Positions 20,917-30,983 of a DNA stretch of 64,000 bases are shown here, piece after piece (position 1 is the stretch's first letter; each line of letters begins with the position of its first letter). Location: positions 161,638,283 to 161,702,282 of the forward strand of contig OZ038381.1 of assembly GCA_964036045.1 (NCBI GenBank), read 5' to 3'. Below the pieces are notes generated by a model. That model ran no database searches. It was not told where the DNA came from and was given only the letters and a program-made list of their open reading frames with translations. Source of the DNA: Eutreptiella sp. 'Long Island Sound 2002'. Lineage: Eukaryota > Euglenozoa > Euglenophyceae > Eutreptiales > Eutreptiaceae. A program made the position numbers and the translations under genes.

Positions 20917-22877
20917 CCCCCTGCCAAGCCCTTGCCGCAGCCACTAGGCCACCTGCAAGGGCTGACAGAAACCCAGGGGTATGCACAGCGAGTATTGTAC
21001 AAAAAATTTGCTGAAATGGACTGAGATATTATACAATTCCTAACCCCATGACCTGAAATCCTGAACTAAGGTCCCTCTACTTTTTTCGGGTATACCAACA
21101 GTATCCTGAGTGGGGGGGGGTCACTGCCACCTAAAAACCCAGCTGACTATGGGAAAAAATTCCTGAGAAAGCACTAAAAGTTTTCAAACAGAAATTCACC
21201 TAAGCAAAATCCTGCTCTAAACTCCTGGCCTAAAACTCAGGGGGGCAGTTCTCCAAAAAACTGAAATCCAAAACAGTTTCACTGATCCTACTTACTGCCC
21301 ATGCCATCTGTCTGGTCAAAAAAAAGGTTTCCTGCACCAAACAAAACCCTGCTCAGAAGTTTGAAAAAAAAAATTGACAAACAGGCACAAAAGCAGCAAC
21401 AACAGGGCACAAAAAAAAACAGTGAATACACACTGTGCTGCACCACAGGGTATAGCAACCCTTATTGCTAATATACAAAAAGCTTCTGCTGCGGCCTTGA
21501 GTATAAACAAATTAAATTACTTCTGAGCATCTTGAGCAGCACTCTCCCCATCACTCTGAGGCAGAGGACAGAGAAACAAAATAGGAGCGCTGACGTATGG
21601 GGGGAGCTGGTGGAGAAACAAGAACACAGACCTGAATCGGCTGGACTCATCCAAAGGTATTTTTGATATGTCGACATCTGAAAATTGATCCCCATCGTAT
21701 CTCACTGACCTGGAACAGGGAAGCAAAGAAGAAAGGGTAAGAAAATCAGAAGGTTAGGGCAAACGAACCTGCATGCATACAATGCAACAAACACATGCGC
21801 AAGTGTGCACACGTGCATACATTAGTAAAAAAATTCCTGAGTGTCCCCAGAAAAAATTATGCAAACATACAGTACACGGGTCCGCTGCACATAGTGTGCT
21901 GTGGCCACTCCCCCCTCCCACTGTGGGGTGCTGCCCTCAGGCAAAACCGCACCCCAAAATTCTCTTGTAAAATAAAAACAAAGCAGAATTTTCCTACACA
22001 CTCTGGCCTAGAGTGTATGCGCCCACTGAGGCACGCATGCCCTCAGTGGGGGGGGGGGGGGCAGGAGTCACTGCAGGGGCAGTGGCTCCGCAATGAGACT
22101 CTGCAGTGGCAGAGTACAATAGTCCCAAACTGGGACAGTGGGTGGGGGGAGTACTACAAAAATATTATAAGTTTACCCATAGTTTAAATGAGGGACTGGC
22201 GCACCGGCCGATGCACAGACGTGCCCCAGCTCCCAAACAGCAGCAAAGAGTTACAAAACAAGCAAGCGCCACAATGTGACTCTAAAAAAAAATTCAGAAG
22301 TCTTTTGAAAAATATTCCTCTTGTCAGCAAAACAAGCCAAAATTGGGTTGACATGCCCTGAGCAAAATGCTCAAAATCAGGCCAGTGTAAAACTGGGCCT
22401 GAGGCCTCAGATTCAAAAAACTGAAGCAAGGCTGCACATCAGTGTGAGCCACTGAGCACAAAAACAGTGTTTTTTGAGCGCCTAAGGCGCTTGGTGTCAA
22501 ACCTGTTTTTCCCATCAAGCTCATTTGAGCTAGATTCAGCCACAAAAAGAAAAACTTGACGAACACTGAAGAAAAAAAAACACACAAAGGCAAACGCGCT
22601 GACAGCCTTCCAGCCCAAGCACGAGGCTCAGGGGAGGCGCGCGTCAACCCAGAGAGCTGTCCAGTGCTACGATGGTCCTAGCAGTGATTGTGGTAATGAA
22701 TCTGACACGAACTGAGAATGAGCTGAGCCTGAAACCCGGTTATGCAGTGAAAACTGCCACCTCTGTGGCTTTCCACTGCGCAAGCGTGCACGAGCACACG
22801 CAAGACACTACACAACCTTTATGTTTATCTTCCTTGCCACAACCCGGCCCCTCTCTCCTTCACTACTTTGACTTCAG

Positions 22878-23050
22878 CAGCGCTCTCCTGCAGCGCTCGT
22901 GGTGTGCGCTGTCATTCAGCGCTTGCAAGCAGTGCTGTCCAAAAGCGCTTGCCTGCAGCGCTGCACTGCGCATCAGCGCTCACTGTCAGCGCTCTCCGGC
23001 AGCGGCGCCAGCGGTCAGCGATGCCGCGCTGCCTTTCTCGCCTTCGTGCA
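22878..23050. repeat. Cluster of CAGCGCT motifs
   Basis: About six CAGCGCT heptamers and several near matches occur in 170 bp, without fixed spacing. The core AGCGCT is self-complementary, so each copy is a small palindrome. Confidence 0.5.
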
Positions 23051-23094
23051 CACCTTTAGCGCCTTCGCCAGCGCGCTTGAGTGAACTGATCATC

Positions 23095-23165
23095 TTGGGC
23101 ACTCCTGAGGTGCACGCCCGGGCACTCACGAGGTGCACGCCTGGGCACTCTCAGGGTGCACTCTG
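23095..23165. repeat. Short tandem repeat, about 23 bp, three copies
   Basis: Three successive units of the form GGGCACTC followed by GAGGTGCACGC or a variant. Each contains the palindrome GTGCAC. Confidence 0.5.
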
Positions 23166-23682
23166 AGACTCTGTTCTCTGAAGAAGTTCAGGTCAGAATT
23201 TTTGCTTGGGTCATTTTCTGTTCTCTGACACCGGCGGGCTCCGTAGCCGCCGCGAAGGATCTTCTTCCTCAGTTGGGCTTCGTGCCCTGCTGCCACAGAG
23301 CAAGCAGACTCCTTTTCACTGTTGGCCGCACGAATGGCGGCCTCCTTGCTCTCTTCATCAGCCTGAATGGCCTGCGCCTGTTGAACACCTCCGTAACCGC
23401 ATTCCCAATGTTCTTCCACACTCAGACCATGAACGTGAACACTTTTGTAATGTGGCGGCAGGAGATTTGCACACGCCCTTGCGCTGTTGCGTAACTCTCG
23501 TTGCGAAGTTTTTGGCGCGCTTGTTTTCTCTCTTCATGGTTCACGATTCGTCGAACTTCACACTTCTCCAACTCCGTAGCAAGACCACAAGCATTCACTG
23601 TAGCAGGCATCTCCGTCGGACTCTCACTGTCACAGCACTCCAGGACCTCCTCTTCCATTGGTACTGTCCTAGATGAACACAA
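23126..23682 (-). pseudogene. Charged coiled-coil-like ORF of the LTR element, frameshifted
   Basis: Starts immediately after the right terminal repeat. The first frame (to TGA at 23422) carries VRRIVNHEERKQARQKLRN; a second frame to 23126 continues with EESKEAAIRAANSEKES. Together they suggest one Glu/Lys/Arg/Ala-rich protein interrupted by a single-base shift near 23420. No known family. Position and composition would fit a small Gag-like protein, but that is inference. Confidence 0.4.
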
Positions 23683-23689
23683 AAACTCT

Positions 23690-23960
23690 TGTATTCAGGA
23701 CCACCTTTGAGTTCTCGATTCCAGATCAACTAATTCTGCAGGAGGCACGAACAGCACCACAATCAGGACCTGAATAATCCACAGACTAACAGAGTTTTGA
23801 AATTGTTCATCCGCCTGTCAGTTTGCAATACCCTGCGATAATACACAGAAGTTTTCATGTACGGAAAAATCCCTTTTTTCTGCACGCACGCGACGCATCC
23901 TAAGCTACCGGACTCGCATTCTGGCCACCGGCAGCCCCCTGCTGGGCATAACCCGTCACA
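23690..23960 (-). repeat. LTR-like direct repeat, right copy (probable 5' LTR)
   Basis: Partner of 20646-20916, same length, with about a dozen substitutions. See that entry for termini and target duplication. Confidence 0.6.
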
Positions 23961-23962
23961 CC

Positions 23963-24363
23963 GGCATGTAAGTCAGTAGTACATTCATTTTTCAGAACTT
24001 TCTCGCAAATTATAGCTTGTACAAAAGGGTTGATCAACTTCAAGGGAGTGGGAGAAAGGTTGTGGCAACAGCTCTTTTTTTGTGTTGAAGAAACCAAATA
24101 GCAGCAGATGGGCCAAGTTATATATTCATAATTGTTCCGGTGGCAAACAAGTAAAAAAATGTCCATGGACTGAGGGTGCTTAGTTCATCTTGCTCAATCT
24201 GCGTACCCCTATTCCGTTCAGGTTGATGGTAAGTTGTTTACATTATTTGAGTTTAGGATGAGCTATCTTCTCTCTTACTTGCCAGTTCCAGTCCACATTT
24301 CCAATGTAGATAATGTGCACAAAGAAGCAACGCAATTGTTTTGCAACATGCCTTTTGTGTTCA
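23963..24363. other. Short intergenic stretch
   Basis: About 400 bp between the LTR element and the next repeat pair; nothing recognisable. Confidence 0.4.
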
Positions 24364-24600
24364 TGATGCATATGGGACCTTGCCCTCATATGCAGGCACA
24401 TTTTAAGTAGGTAAAAGTTTCTCCTTGGAACCCCTCAAAGCTTCAGGAGATCGCTGACGCTCCAGTGTGAGTGCCAGCTGGTGAAAAGTAGCACGAAATA
24501 GCTCGAGGTTGGCCTGAAAATAGCTATTTTTGTCACTTTTTTAAAGTTTTTTTTAAGTTTCTAACGTATTTGAAGGTTCATTGAACCTTCAAAGTAATTA
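24364..24600 (+). repeat. Diverged direct repeat, left copy
   Basis: Begins TGATGCATATGGGACC and is about 80 percent similar to 26179-26405 by eye. Near its end is a palindrome, TGAAGGTTCA next to TTGAACCTTCA. It could be the 5' LTR of an old element. Confidence 0.4.
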
Positions 24601-25325
24601 GAGCTGCCGGCATGGCAGCGGGCGCCGTTCGTCTCGACAATTTTTACGGCATTATTTTCTTGATGAAAAATGTCGTAGATGTCGCAGATAGCTACAAAAA
24701 GCTGTTTTTTTATTAAATTCCATTGACCTATGGTGGAGTTTTAGTGTACAATATGGCATTTTTCATTAAAGTGCCCTAAGTTGTCAATTTTGCTCCTGAA
24801 GTTACGGCCACTCCCTCCCCTATGGGGGATATTCAGCATATGTCTGTAGGTATTCAAAAAAATGTTACGGGGCGCCAGATTGCCCTGAGGCCCCTAGGCT
24901 GGCGCATGGGGGGAGACCCGTGCTTCAAGTTTTAACCTTGTTTTCAACGTGTTGTTGACTTTGTTTGACCGGTTTGACTCCATTATGACCCATAACTGAC
25001 TTAGACCTGTTGACCATAGGACAGTTCTTGTCGACGACACTCTTGTGCATGCTGGCCTCCTCAAGGGGCCTCCAACGTCGCCAAAAATGGGGTTTGAAAG
25101 ACACAAATTTTCCTGACAAAAATGGAGTCCAAAATGAAGCTCTTCAGCCACATAGAGGCAAGACATCCAACACACGTCCATGTTCTAGAGTAGATGCAAC
25201 TCTGAAGGAGGACTTGGAGTTCTTCGTGTTCTTCAAGGTAAGTTGCACAAGGCATTAGAAGGAGCCAATCCAAGGAGCTTCAGTCCTTCACCAAGCCCAA
25301 GATTGGACTGCAGATAAACCAATCG

Positions 25326-25833
25326 ATGGCCTGGCGTGGCCTGGGAAGGCCTGGAGCGACATCATTACCAGGTATGTCCTCCACAACCTCCACCTCCTCC
25401 TCAAGTACTTGGACTGAGGTGCATCATCAACAACATGGAGAAAATGATCCTGACATAGAAAATGAGGCTTGCTGGGCCTCCTACTCTGGATTAGAAGCGG
25501 CAGAGATTGCCAAATATTTTGCGACAAGTTCATCAGCGACGACCAGCGACGAATTTGGGCCAGCCACAAGCCCAATCACATGGTGGAATCATGCCCCCAA
25601 TGAATTTTTACCAGCAATTGAATTTTATGACGCCCAACGACAAGGGCACCAAAAATTTCATATGTGGGACAGCTTCAGCGAAGGTAGCTGTCACCATACG
25701 ACGAGAAGACCGTCGTCAACTCACAACAAAGGAGCTGGAGAAGTTTGACAAGGAGATGAAGGAGTTCTTCAAAAATTATCTGAGCTCAACTGGCTCTCAG
25801 AGTGGCAAATCCTCTCTAATCTTATTTGTCTGA
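25326..25833 (+). other. Remnant reading frames between the diverged repeats
   Basis: Two overlapping plus-strand frames, 25326-25748 and 25507-25833. The second ends in a Lys/Glu-rich stretch (LTTKELEKFDKEMKEFF). They match no family I recognise. Their place between the repeats suggests decayed element coding sequence. Confidence 0.3.
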
Positions 25834-26178
25834 TTTTTCTGAGCCCTTTGCCAGTCTTGCCTGTCCTGCCAGAGTCCCAGTGATATATATTCCAAACTAC
25901 ATGTTGTAAATACTTCTGTTTATTGGCGATTCTTGCCATTGTTTGGTTGTACTTTACTTATTTTTAAGGTTTTTTGAACCACACTTTGTTACTTACACCA
26001 AGTGTTTCTATACTTGTTTCTTTTGCTGATGTCTTCCTGCCCAGCTAGTCTATTTTTTCGGGATGGGTGTTTTTCGAAACACTGCAGCAGGAAAAGCATA
26101 TAGGGCAAAACATGAGTTACTTTTACCCGTCAGAGGTTTCTCCAAACAAAGCTCATGGAAACTTTTTAAGGAGGAGGG

Positions 26179-26405
26179 TGAGGCATATGGGACCTTACCT
26201 TCATATGCATCACATTTTGAGTAGGTAAAAGTATCATTCTGGAAGCCGTAAAAGCTCTAGGAGAAGGCTGATGCTCCAGTGTGAGTGTATATTGTATAGT
26301 AGCAGGAAATAGCTCCAGCTTGGCCTGGAAATAGCTATTCTGGTCACTTTTTTAGGGTTTTTTAAGTTCCTAATGTTTATTGAACCTTCAGAGTAATGTG
26401 AATGT
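26179..26405 (+). repeat. Diverged direct repeat, right copy
   Basis: Begins TGAGGCATATGGGACC directly after the purine-rich AAGGAGGAGGG, the arrangement expected of a polypurine tract and 3' LTR on the plus strand. No primer site or target duplication was found. Confidence 0.4.
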
Positions 26406-26870
26406 AATTTTTTGAGAACTGGTGTGTGAATTTTAACATGGTACCAAAGTGCATTTTCAAATTCCTTGGTTTTGTTAAATTTTGGGGGACCAGAACACGG
26501 CTAACGGTCACAATAGCAAAGCAGAATGTAAAGGTTGAGTCAAAAATAGGTCAAATACAACCTTGATTCCAAAAGACGGTTCACAAAACGTACACTCAAA
26601 AAGGTACACTCGTAGGACGGTTGCCTTATGGACTTCGCCGTGGGCCGCCATCACCCTAACAGCTTCCGTTTAACCCCGGTCACTGCACTTCCTCGCCGAA
26701 GCTTCTACTTGCCCATTCGCTTGCGGTACTTGCAACGGGCGGGGTTGTCCGAAATTGTATTCGCTCACGCCTCCGGCTGCCTGATCGGTGTGTCGCTGAT
26801 GAGGGGCACCCAAGTGGTCGCATCCTTCGTTGCGCCGTGGACTCGCACAACTCCAATAGCGATAAGATTT
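26406..26870. other. Non-coding stretch
   Basis: No supported gene. A 104-codon plus-strand frame at 26628-26942 has no recognisable motif and overlaps the tandem repeat that follows. Confidence 0.4.
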
Positions 26871-26875
26871 CAACA

Positions 26876-27200
26876 GGTCAACAGAGGTGGTCGCAGATTC
26901 CAAATTCGTCATTGCCAGTCTGGCCGTTTTCTGGAATTTTGAAGTTGGGAAGCTTCCAATGGAAACACCAATAAAAATTGTCAATGTGTCAATAGAAATG
27001 GTCGCCGGCTCCAAATTGGTCATCGTCGGATGGGATTCTCCAACCGGCGACCGTCTTGTAGAGTTTGGCATCTTGAAACATTTCAATGGAAATGCCAATG
27101 GAAATGGTTGACAGGTCAACAAAAGTGGTCGCCTTCCAAATTGGTGTGGAAGTTGGAACCTTGGAAGCTTCAAATGGAAATGCCACTGGAAATGGTCAAC
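26876..27200 (+). repeat. Degenerate tandem repeat, about 90-120 bp, three copies
   Basis: Units begin near 26876, 26988 and 27113 with GTCAAYA then GTGGTCGC (or AATGGTCGC) and TTCCAAATT, and end in AATGGAAATGCC-like sequence. The copies are diverged in length. Confidence 0.55.
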
Positions 27201-28290
27201 ACGTCACAAGAAGTTCCCCCGACTGCGTGTGGTTCCCCGGGCGGGCGGCGGGGGGGGGGGGGGGGATTGAATGGGTGATCCCTGGTGTATGGGTGAATCC
27301 GAAAAGTGTTGGGCAGAGCAAAACCCCTGCAAATCGGCAATCCGCCTGCCTACTACACTGGCACCGTGGTGATATTAATGTGAAAAAACCATGCTTGCAA
27401 CATTGTCAAAACTGAGCTTCCCTACAAAGCGGATGCACACTGTCACTTGGCCTCTCTTTGTGTTTCACACCCTTTGTTGCCCATGTATGTGTGTGAACTG
27501 GGCGAACTCACGAAGCACAACGCGACTCCGACACGCTATTTGACTTCTCGCATCCAAGGGTACCAAATATATCCATCGGCCGGCAGCATGTTTTTGGGGA
27601 ACTCGTGGTGTTTGTGGGATTGTGCGTGGTGCCCAACTCAGTCTCTTTGTTGCCACGTGCACCAAGGAAAATAGAAAAGGTTTAGACCCCTATCTGTTTG
27701 GCGAGAGCTGCTCCTTGGTCGCGAATGGAGTAGCTACTGTGAGAAGGATTAGCCGGGCTAAGGTCGGAGCCCGCGTTACACCCCCAAGCTTGGGACCGTG
27801 TAAAAAAGGCTTGGGGACATTGTTGCTGCTCTCCCGGCAATCGGAAGAGGCACTCAGCCGTCGCGTGGGCCTATTTCTCCATGTGGCCAACCAATCAGCA
27901 TCCATTCAACACTGTCACAGTGCCGCATAGCTGTGTAGAACACAAACAATGGTGCGGTCTGTACTTCACCAGGCAAGTGGGGTTCACCCTTGGTGATCTG
28001 AATGCGGTTGATCTAAAACGGTGGGCAGTAAGATCTAGTGGGGGTATCAGTAAAAGTGCTGTGGGGACTACTTATGGACTGCAATGTTGGCTCCCCAAAA
28101 TTTCATACCCACCATGTATGCATTGTCTGTGCCATGGTCGCGGAGGCTCCCTGGACCACAATGTACTTCACGCCATTTCCAGGTTGGTGCACGGCTGATC
28201 CCTTGATCGGGGGCTAGGCAATGCTTGTGGTGCTGGTGATGCAATGAGGGTTCGGATGAGCGAACTGGCGATCACTGAATCGCCTGGCAC
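27201..28290. other. Non-coding stretch with a long G run
   Basis: Contains about 16 consecutive G near 27250. No conserved frame, RNA gene or element end visible. Confidence 0.4.
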
Positions 28291-28295
28291 ACAAC

Positions 28296-28445
28296 TGGCC
28301 CCGGGCATAAAACCACCCCCAAATGGGGGATACAACCACCCTTAAAACCACCCCGGGTGGTTTTATGCCCACTGTTTTGGGGGATAAAACCACCCCTTTT
28401 GGGGGATAAAACCACCCCTTATGGGGGATAAAACCACCCCCCTTG
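28296..28445. repeat. Cluster 1 of a GGATAAAACCACC motif
   Basis: At least five units of GGGGGATAAAACCACCCC or close variants, 20-25 bp apart, including an inverted copy (CCACCCCGGGTGG core) near 28345. The motif recurs at 29594-29645 and 30076-30225. Confidence 0.7.
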
Positions 28446-28479
28446 TTCACCTCCCCCCCCATGGGGGGCTTTTAATTGG

Positions 28480-29590
28480 GGGGCCGGGGAATGGGGCCCC
28501 GCCCCCCTCTAAAAGCAGTCCTTATGCCATTATATACAGACCGCGCGCCGAAACGAAACATACTTCAAAAGTCTACGATGCAGCCCCTCTAAATGACCGC
28601 CTCAGAGAGCTGATTCGCACTGTCATATTTGTTTTGATCAATCATGGCTGTTTTGCAAAGTTAGGACCTTTACAAGGTTTTAACTTCTTTAACAGCATCC
28701 ACTAATTCCATATAACCTAGGGATGCGATTTAAAGATGCACCAGCAAAGTTGAGGTGCCGAACAACACTATATATAAGCCACAGGCCCCAAATCCCAAGA
28801 AATCTATTTGCCATATTATTTATTTGCTGTGCACGCGTGCATTTCGCAGTCGCCGGCATTTGCGATCTTTCATTTTGACTGTTCAAAGTGAAATCGGGCT
28901 ACAGTGCACGATATTTCGATCTAAGACCAGTTTTATAAATGATTCTAAAAGCTTCGTGTTGCTGTATAGTTGAAAAACCGCCGTCATTTTGTTTTGGCAC
29001 CGCTTTTCGATTTGACGTTTTTCAGCGCATACGGCCGCCTTTACAAGCTCAAAAATGAAAAGAATACCCCCAAATTGACCGAAATTGCCATTCATTTCGT
29101 CAAAATCCGATACAATAGGCCCAAGATAAGAATATGTCAATGTTATGCTATTTGCAACCTGTGTCGCTAATCTTGCCAAATGCACCCTTCCTGTCTTTGC
29201 GCTGCTAGCTTAAACACCAGGCAAAGGAGTGTTTTTGCTCTTGTTTGTCACCGCCTGGCTCCACTTCCAACATAGAAAGGTGACCCGAAAACGGCTAAAA
29301 ACGTAATAAGGCTTTTCTTTTGATGGTGCTTCGCACCAGCAAAGGAAAAGCCAGACCAAGCACGAAAGACGAAGGATTCATTTAATCCTACTGTTCCACA
29401 CCCTCCACAACATATCATGTATCATTGCTTCATTGCAATTTCCTCAACATGCTCATCGTTGTTTGTTATAAATACTTGATCATGCATGTGCATATTGTGC
29501 AATTTGACTTCCACATCCGACAGATACCTTTCAGAGGCGATCGCAGCCCGCACACTGCCCTTCCCCATCTCGTGGAGCCCCCCTCCGCTT
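28480..29590. other. Non-coding stretch
   Basis: Mixed-composition sequence with no supported gene on either strand. The longest frame, about 100 codons on the minus strand at 28883-29185, has no conserved motif. Confidence 0.4.
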
Positions 29591-29593
29591 GTT

Positions 29594-29645
29594 AAAACCA
29601 CCCCCTTCGGGGTGATAAAACCACCCCAGGGTGGTTTTATGCCAC
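29594..29645. repeat. Cluster 2 of the GGATAAAACCACC motif
   Basis: Two direct units and one inverted unit form a palindrome around 29615-29643 (ATAAAACCACCCC followed by GGGTGGTTTTAT). Confidence 0.65.
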
Positions 29646-30075
29646 CAAAGCAAAAAATGACACGGCACAGCAAAACAAAGCAAAACAATCCAAACCAAAG
29701 AAGTCTGAAGAGTGCACTGTGCGTGACTGATAGGGTCCCCCCCGATGGGGGGACCCGTAGCAACACACATGAAATTATGTCCTGCACACCTGAATAGCTG
29801 TCCTACATCCACCAGAACCATGGAAAACCCAATACCCACTGGTAAAAAAAGTTGTGCGAGAATTCGACCGCGGAACCAGGGGGGAGGTTCTTGCACAAGG
29901 CGGTTCCTAGGCACGGGGGGGGGGGGGGGGGGGGGCGGGTAAGGCACAACACAGCAAAGCAAAGCAAAACAATCTAAACCAAAGCAGTTTGAAGAGTGCA
30001 CTGTGCGTCTGTCTGTCTTCCGGGACTGAGTTTCCTGGTTCACATTGAGATGGGCCACCCCCCCCCCCCCCGGCC
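29646..30075. other. Spacer with repeated AAAACAA sequence and a 21-base G run
   Basis: CAAAGCAAAACAATC followed by AAACCAAAG occurs twice (near 29680 and 29962), each followed by GAAGAGTGCACTGTGCGT, indicating a duplicated block. A run of 21 G lies at 29915-29935. Confidence 0.5.
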
Positions 30076-30225
30076 AATAGGGGGATAGAATCACCAAAAA
30101 TGGGGGATAAAACCCCCCCAAATGACCAAATGGGGGGATAAAACCACCACTGCAAAAGGGGGGATAAAACCACCCCAGGGGTCAAAAATGGCCAAAAAAG
30201 GGGTTGGGGGTGGTTTTATACCCAC
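30076..30225. repeat. Cluster 3 of the GGATAAAACCACC motif
   Basis: Four direct units and one inverted unit (GTGGTTTTATACCC at the end). Confidence 0.65.
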
Positions 30226-30722
30226 GACCAGGCACACAACCAGGTCAAAAGATCATCTATGCCATCATGGGGCGGGGAATCCCCCCATTCAAATGCGACT
30301 CGTTCGGACATCCGATGGGCGCCGGGCTTCACAGAGTTGTGTGAATGGCCATTGTGTTAAGTTGGAAGATATGAGGGGCACAGATCCCAGCAGCTGCTCT
30401 CCGGCAGTATGCTAGCACTGGTAGTCCGAATGCAGGCGCTCTGCCGCTGGGCGGTGCAGGCCTGTAGCATCATGTGGCAACGGCCGGCGGGTTTTCTTGA
30501 CGTGGACGACCGGCTGCAACACCTACGCAAGCAGCTCAAAGCAGAACCAATTCATGAAGAGCACCTAGCCGAGTTGTGGCATTGCTGCAGTACCCCCCCT
30601 TGCGCAAGCACCAGGAAAGTCAGGAAAACGACAGTCAGACCGGGTCCCAGTGCTTGGACAGAGCAGTGCTTACGCGCGACGCGCGGTACCAAAAGATCGT
30701 AAACCAAAAACCTGCCCACACC
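30226..30722. other. Non-coding stretch
   Basis: No supported gene. A plus-strand frame of 97 codons at 30409-30702 lacks known motifs. Confidence 0.4.
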
Positions 30723-30983
30723 TCACCCTAAGCACAATTCTGATGACAGGGCACTAGAAAACAATGTGCAGGCAAATTTCAGCCAGTTCTGGGGGTCCTC
30801 ACTGCCCATCAGGGGCATCAGGAGCTGTGGAATAGAAGTAAAGTTTGCCCTCAGACCATGCCCATTCCTCGTGCATTTCAAAAGAATGAAATCATCCCCA
30901 CAACCGATAATAGTGGCAGGCGCCTGCTCACCGGTGGACGGGAGGTACGTGACAGCCAAGCCAGGAGTAACAACATTAGTCAT
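30723..30983 (-). CDS. Small SH3/Tudor-like protein of a dispersed family
   Basis: 86 codons starting MTNVVTPGLAVTYL and continuing with GEQAPATIIG and DDFILLKC, the pattern of short beta strands seen in SH3/Tudor-like folds. Just upstream of the ATG the minus strand reads GATGTGATTTTCAGCC, a good splice acceptor, so this is probably the first coding part of a longer spliced gene. Related starts occur at 42361, 45557 and 49095, and a similar fold at 43952. The function is unknown; I suspect transposon origin because of the copy number. Confidence 0.45.
   Translation of the reverse strand: MTNVVTPGLAVTYLPSTGEQAPATIIGCGDDFILLKCTRNGHGLRANFTSIPQLLMPLMGSEDPQNWLKFACTLFSSALSSELCLG

Larger units (their letters stand above)
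20646..23960 (-). mobile_element. Probable LTR element lacking pol (LARD-like)
   Basis: A 3.3-kb unit framed by 271-bp terminal repeats with TG..CA ends, a candidate purine tract and an imperfect 5-bp target duplication. The interior has A-rich stretches, many G runs and only a short charged reading frame at the 5' side; no protease, polymerase or integrase is present. No known primer binding site follows the 5' repeat, which keeps this tentative. Confidence 0.5.

Noticed and set aside
22672-23166. 164-codon plus-strand frame
   Set aside because: Runs through the CAGCGCT cluster and low-complexity sequence; no conserved motif.
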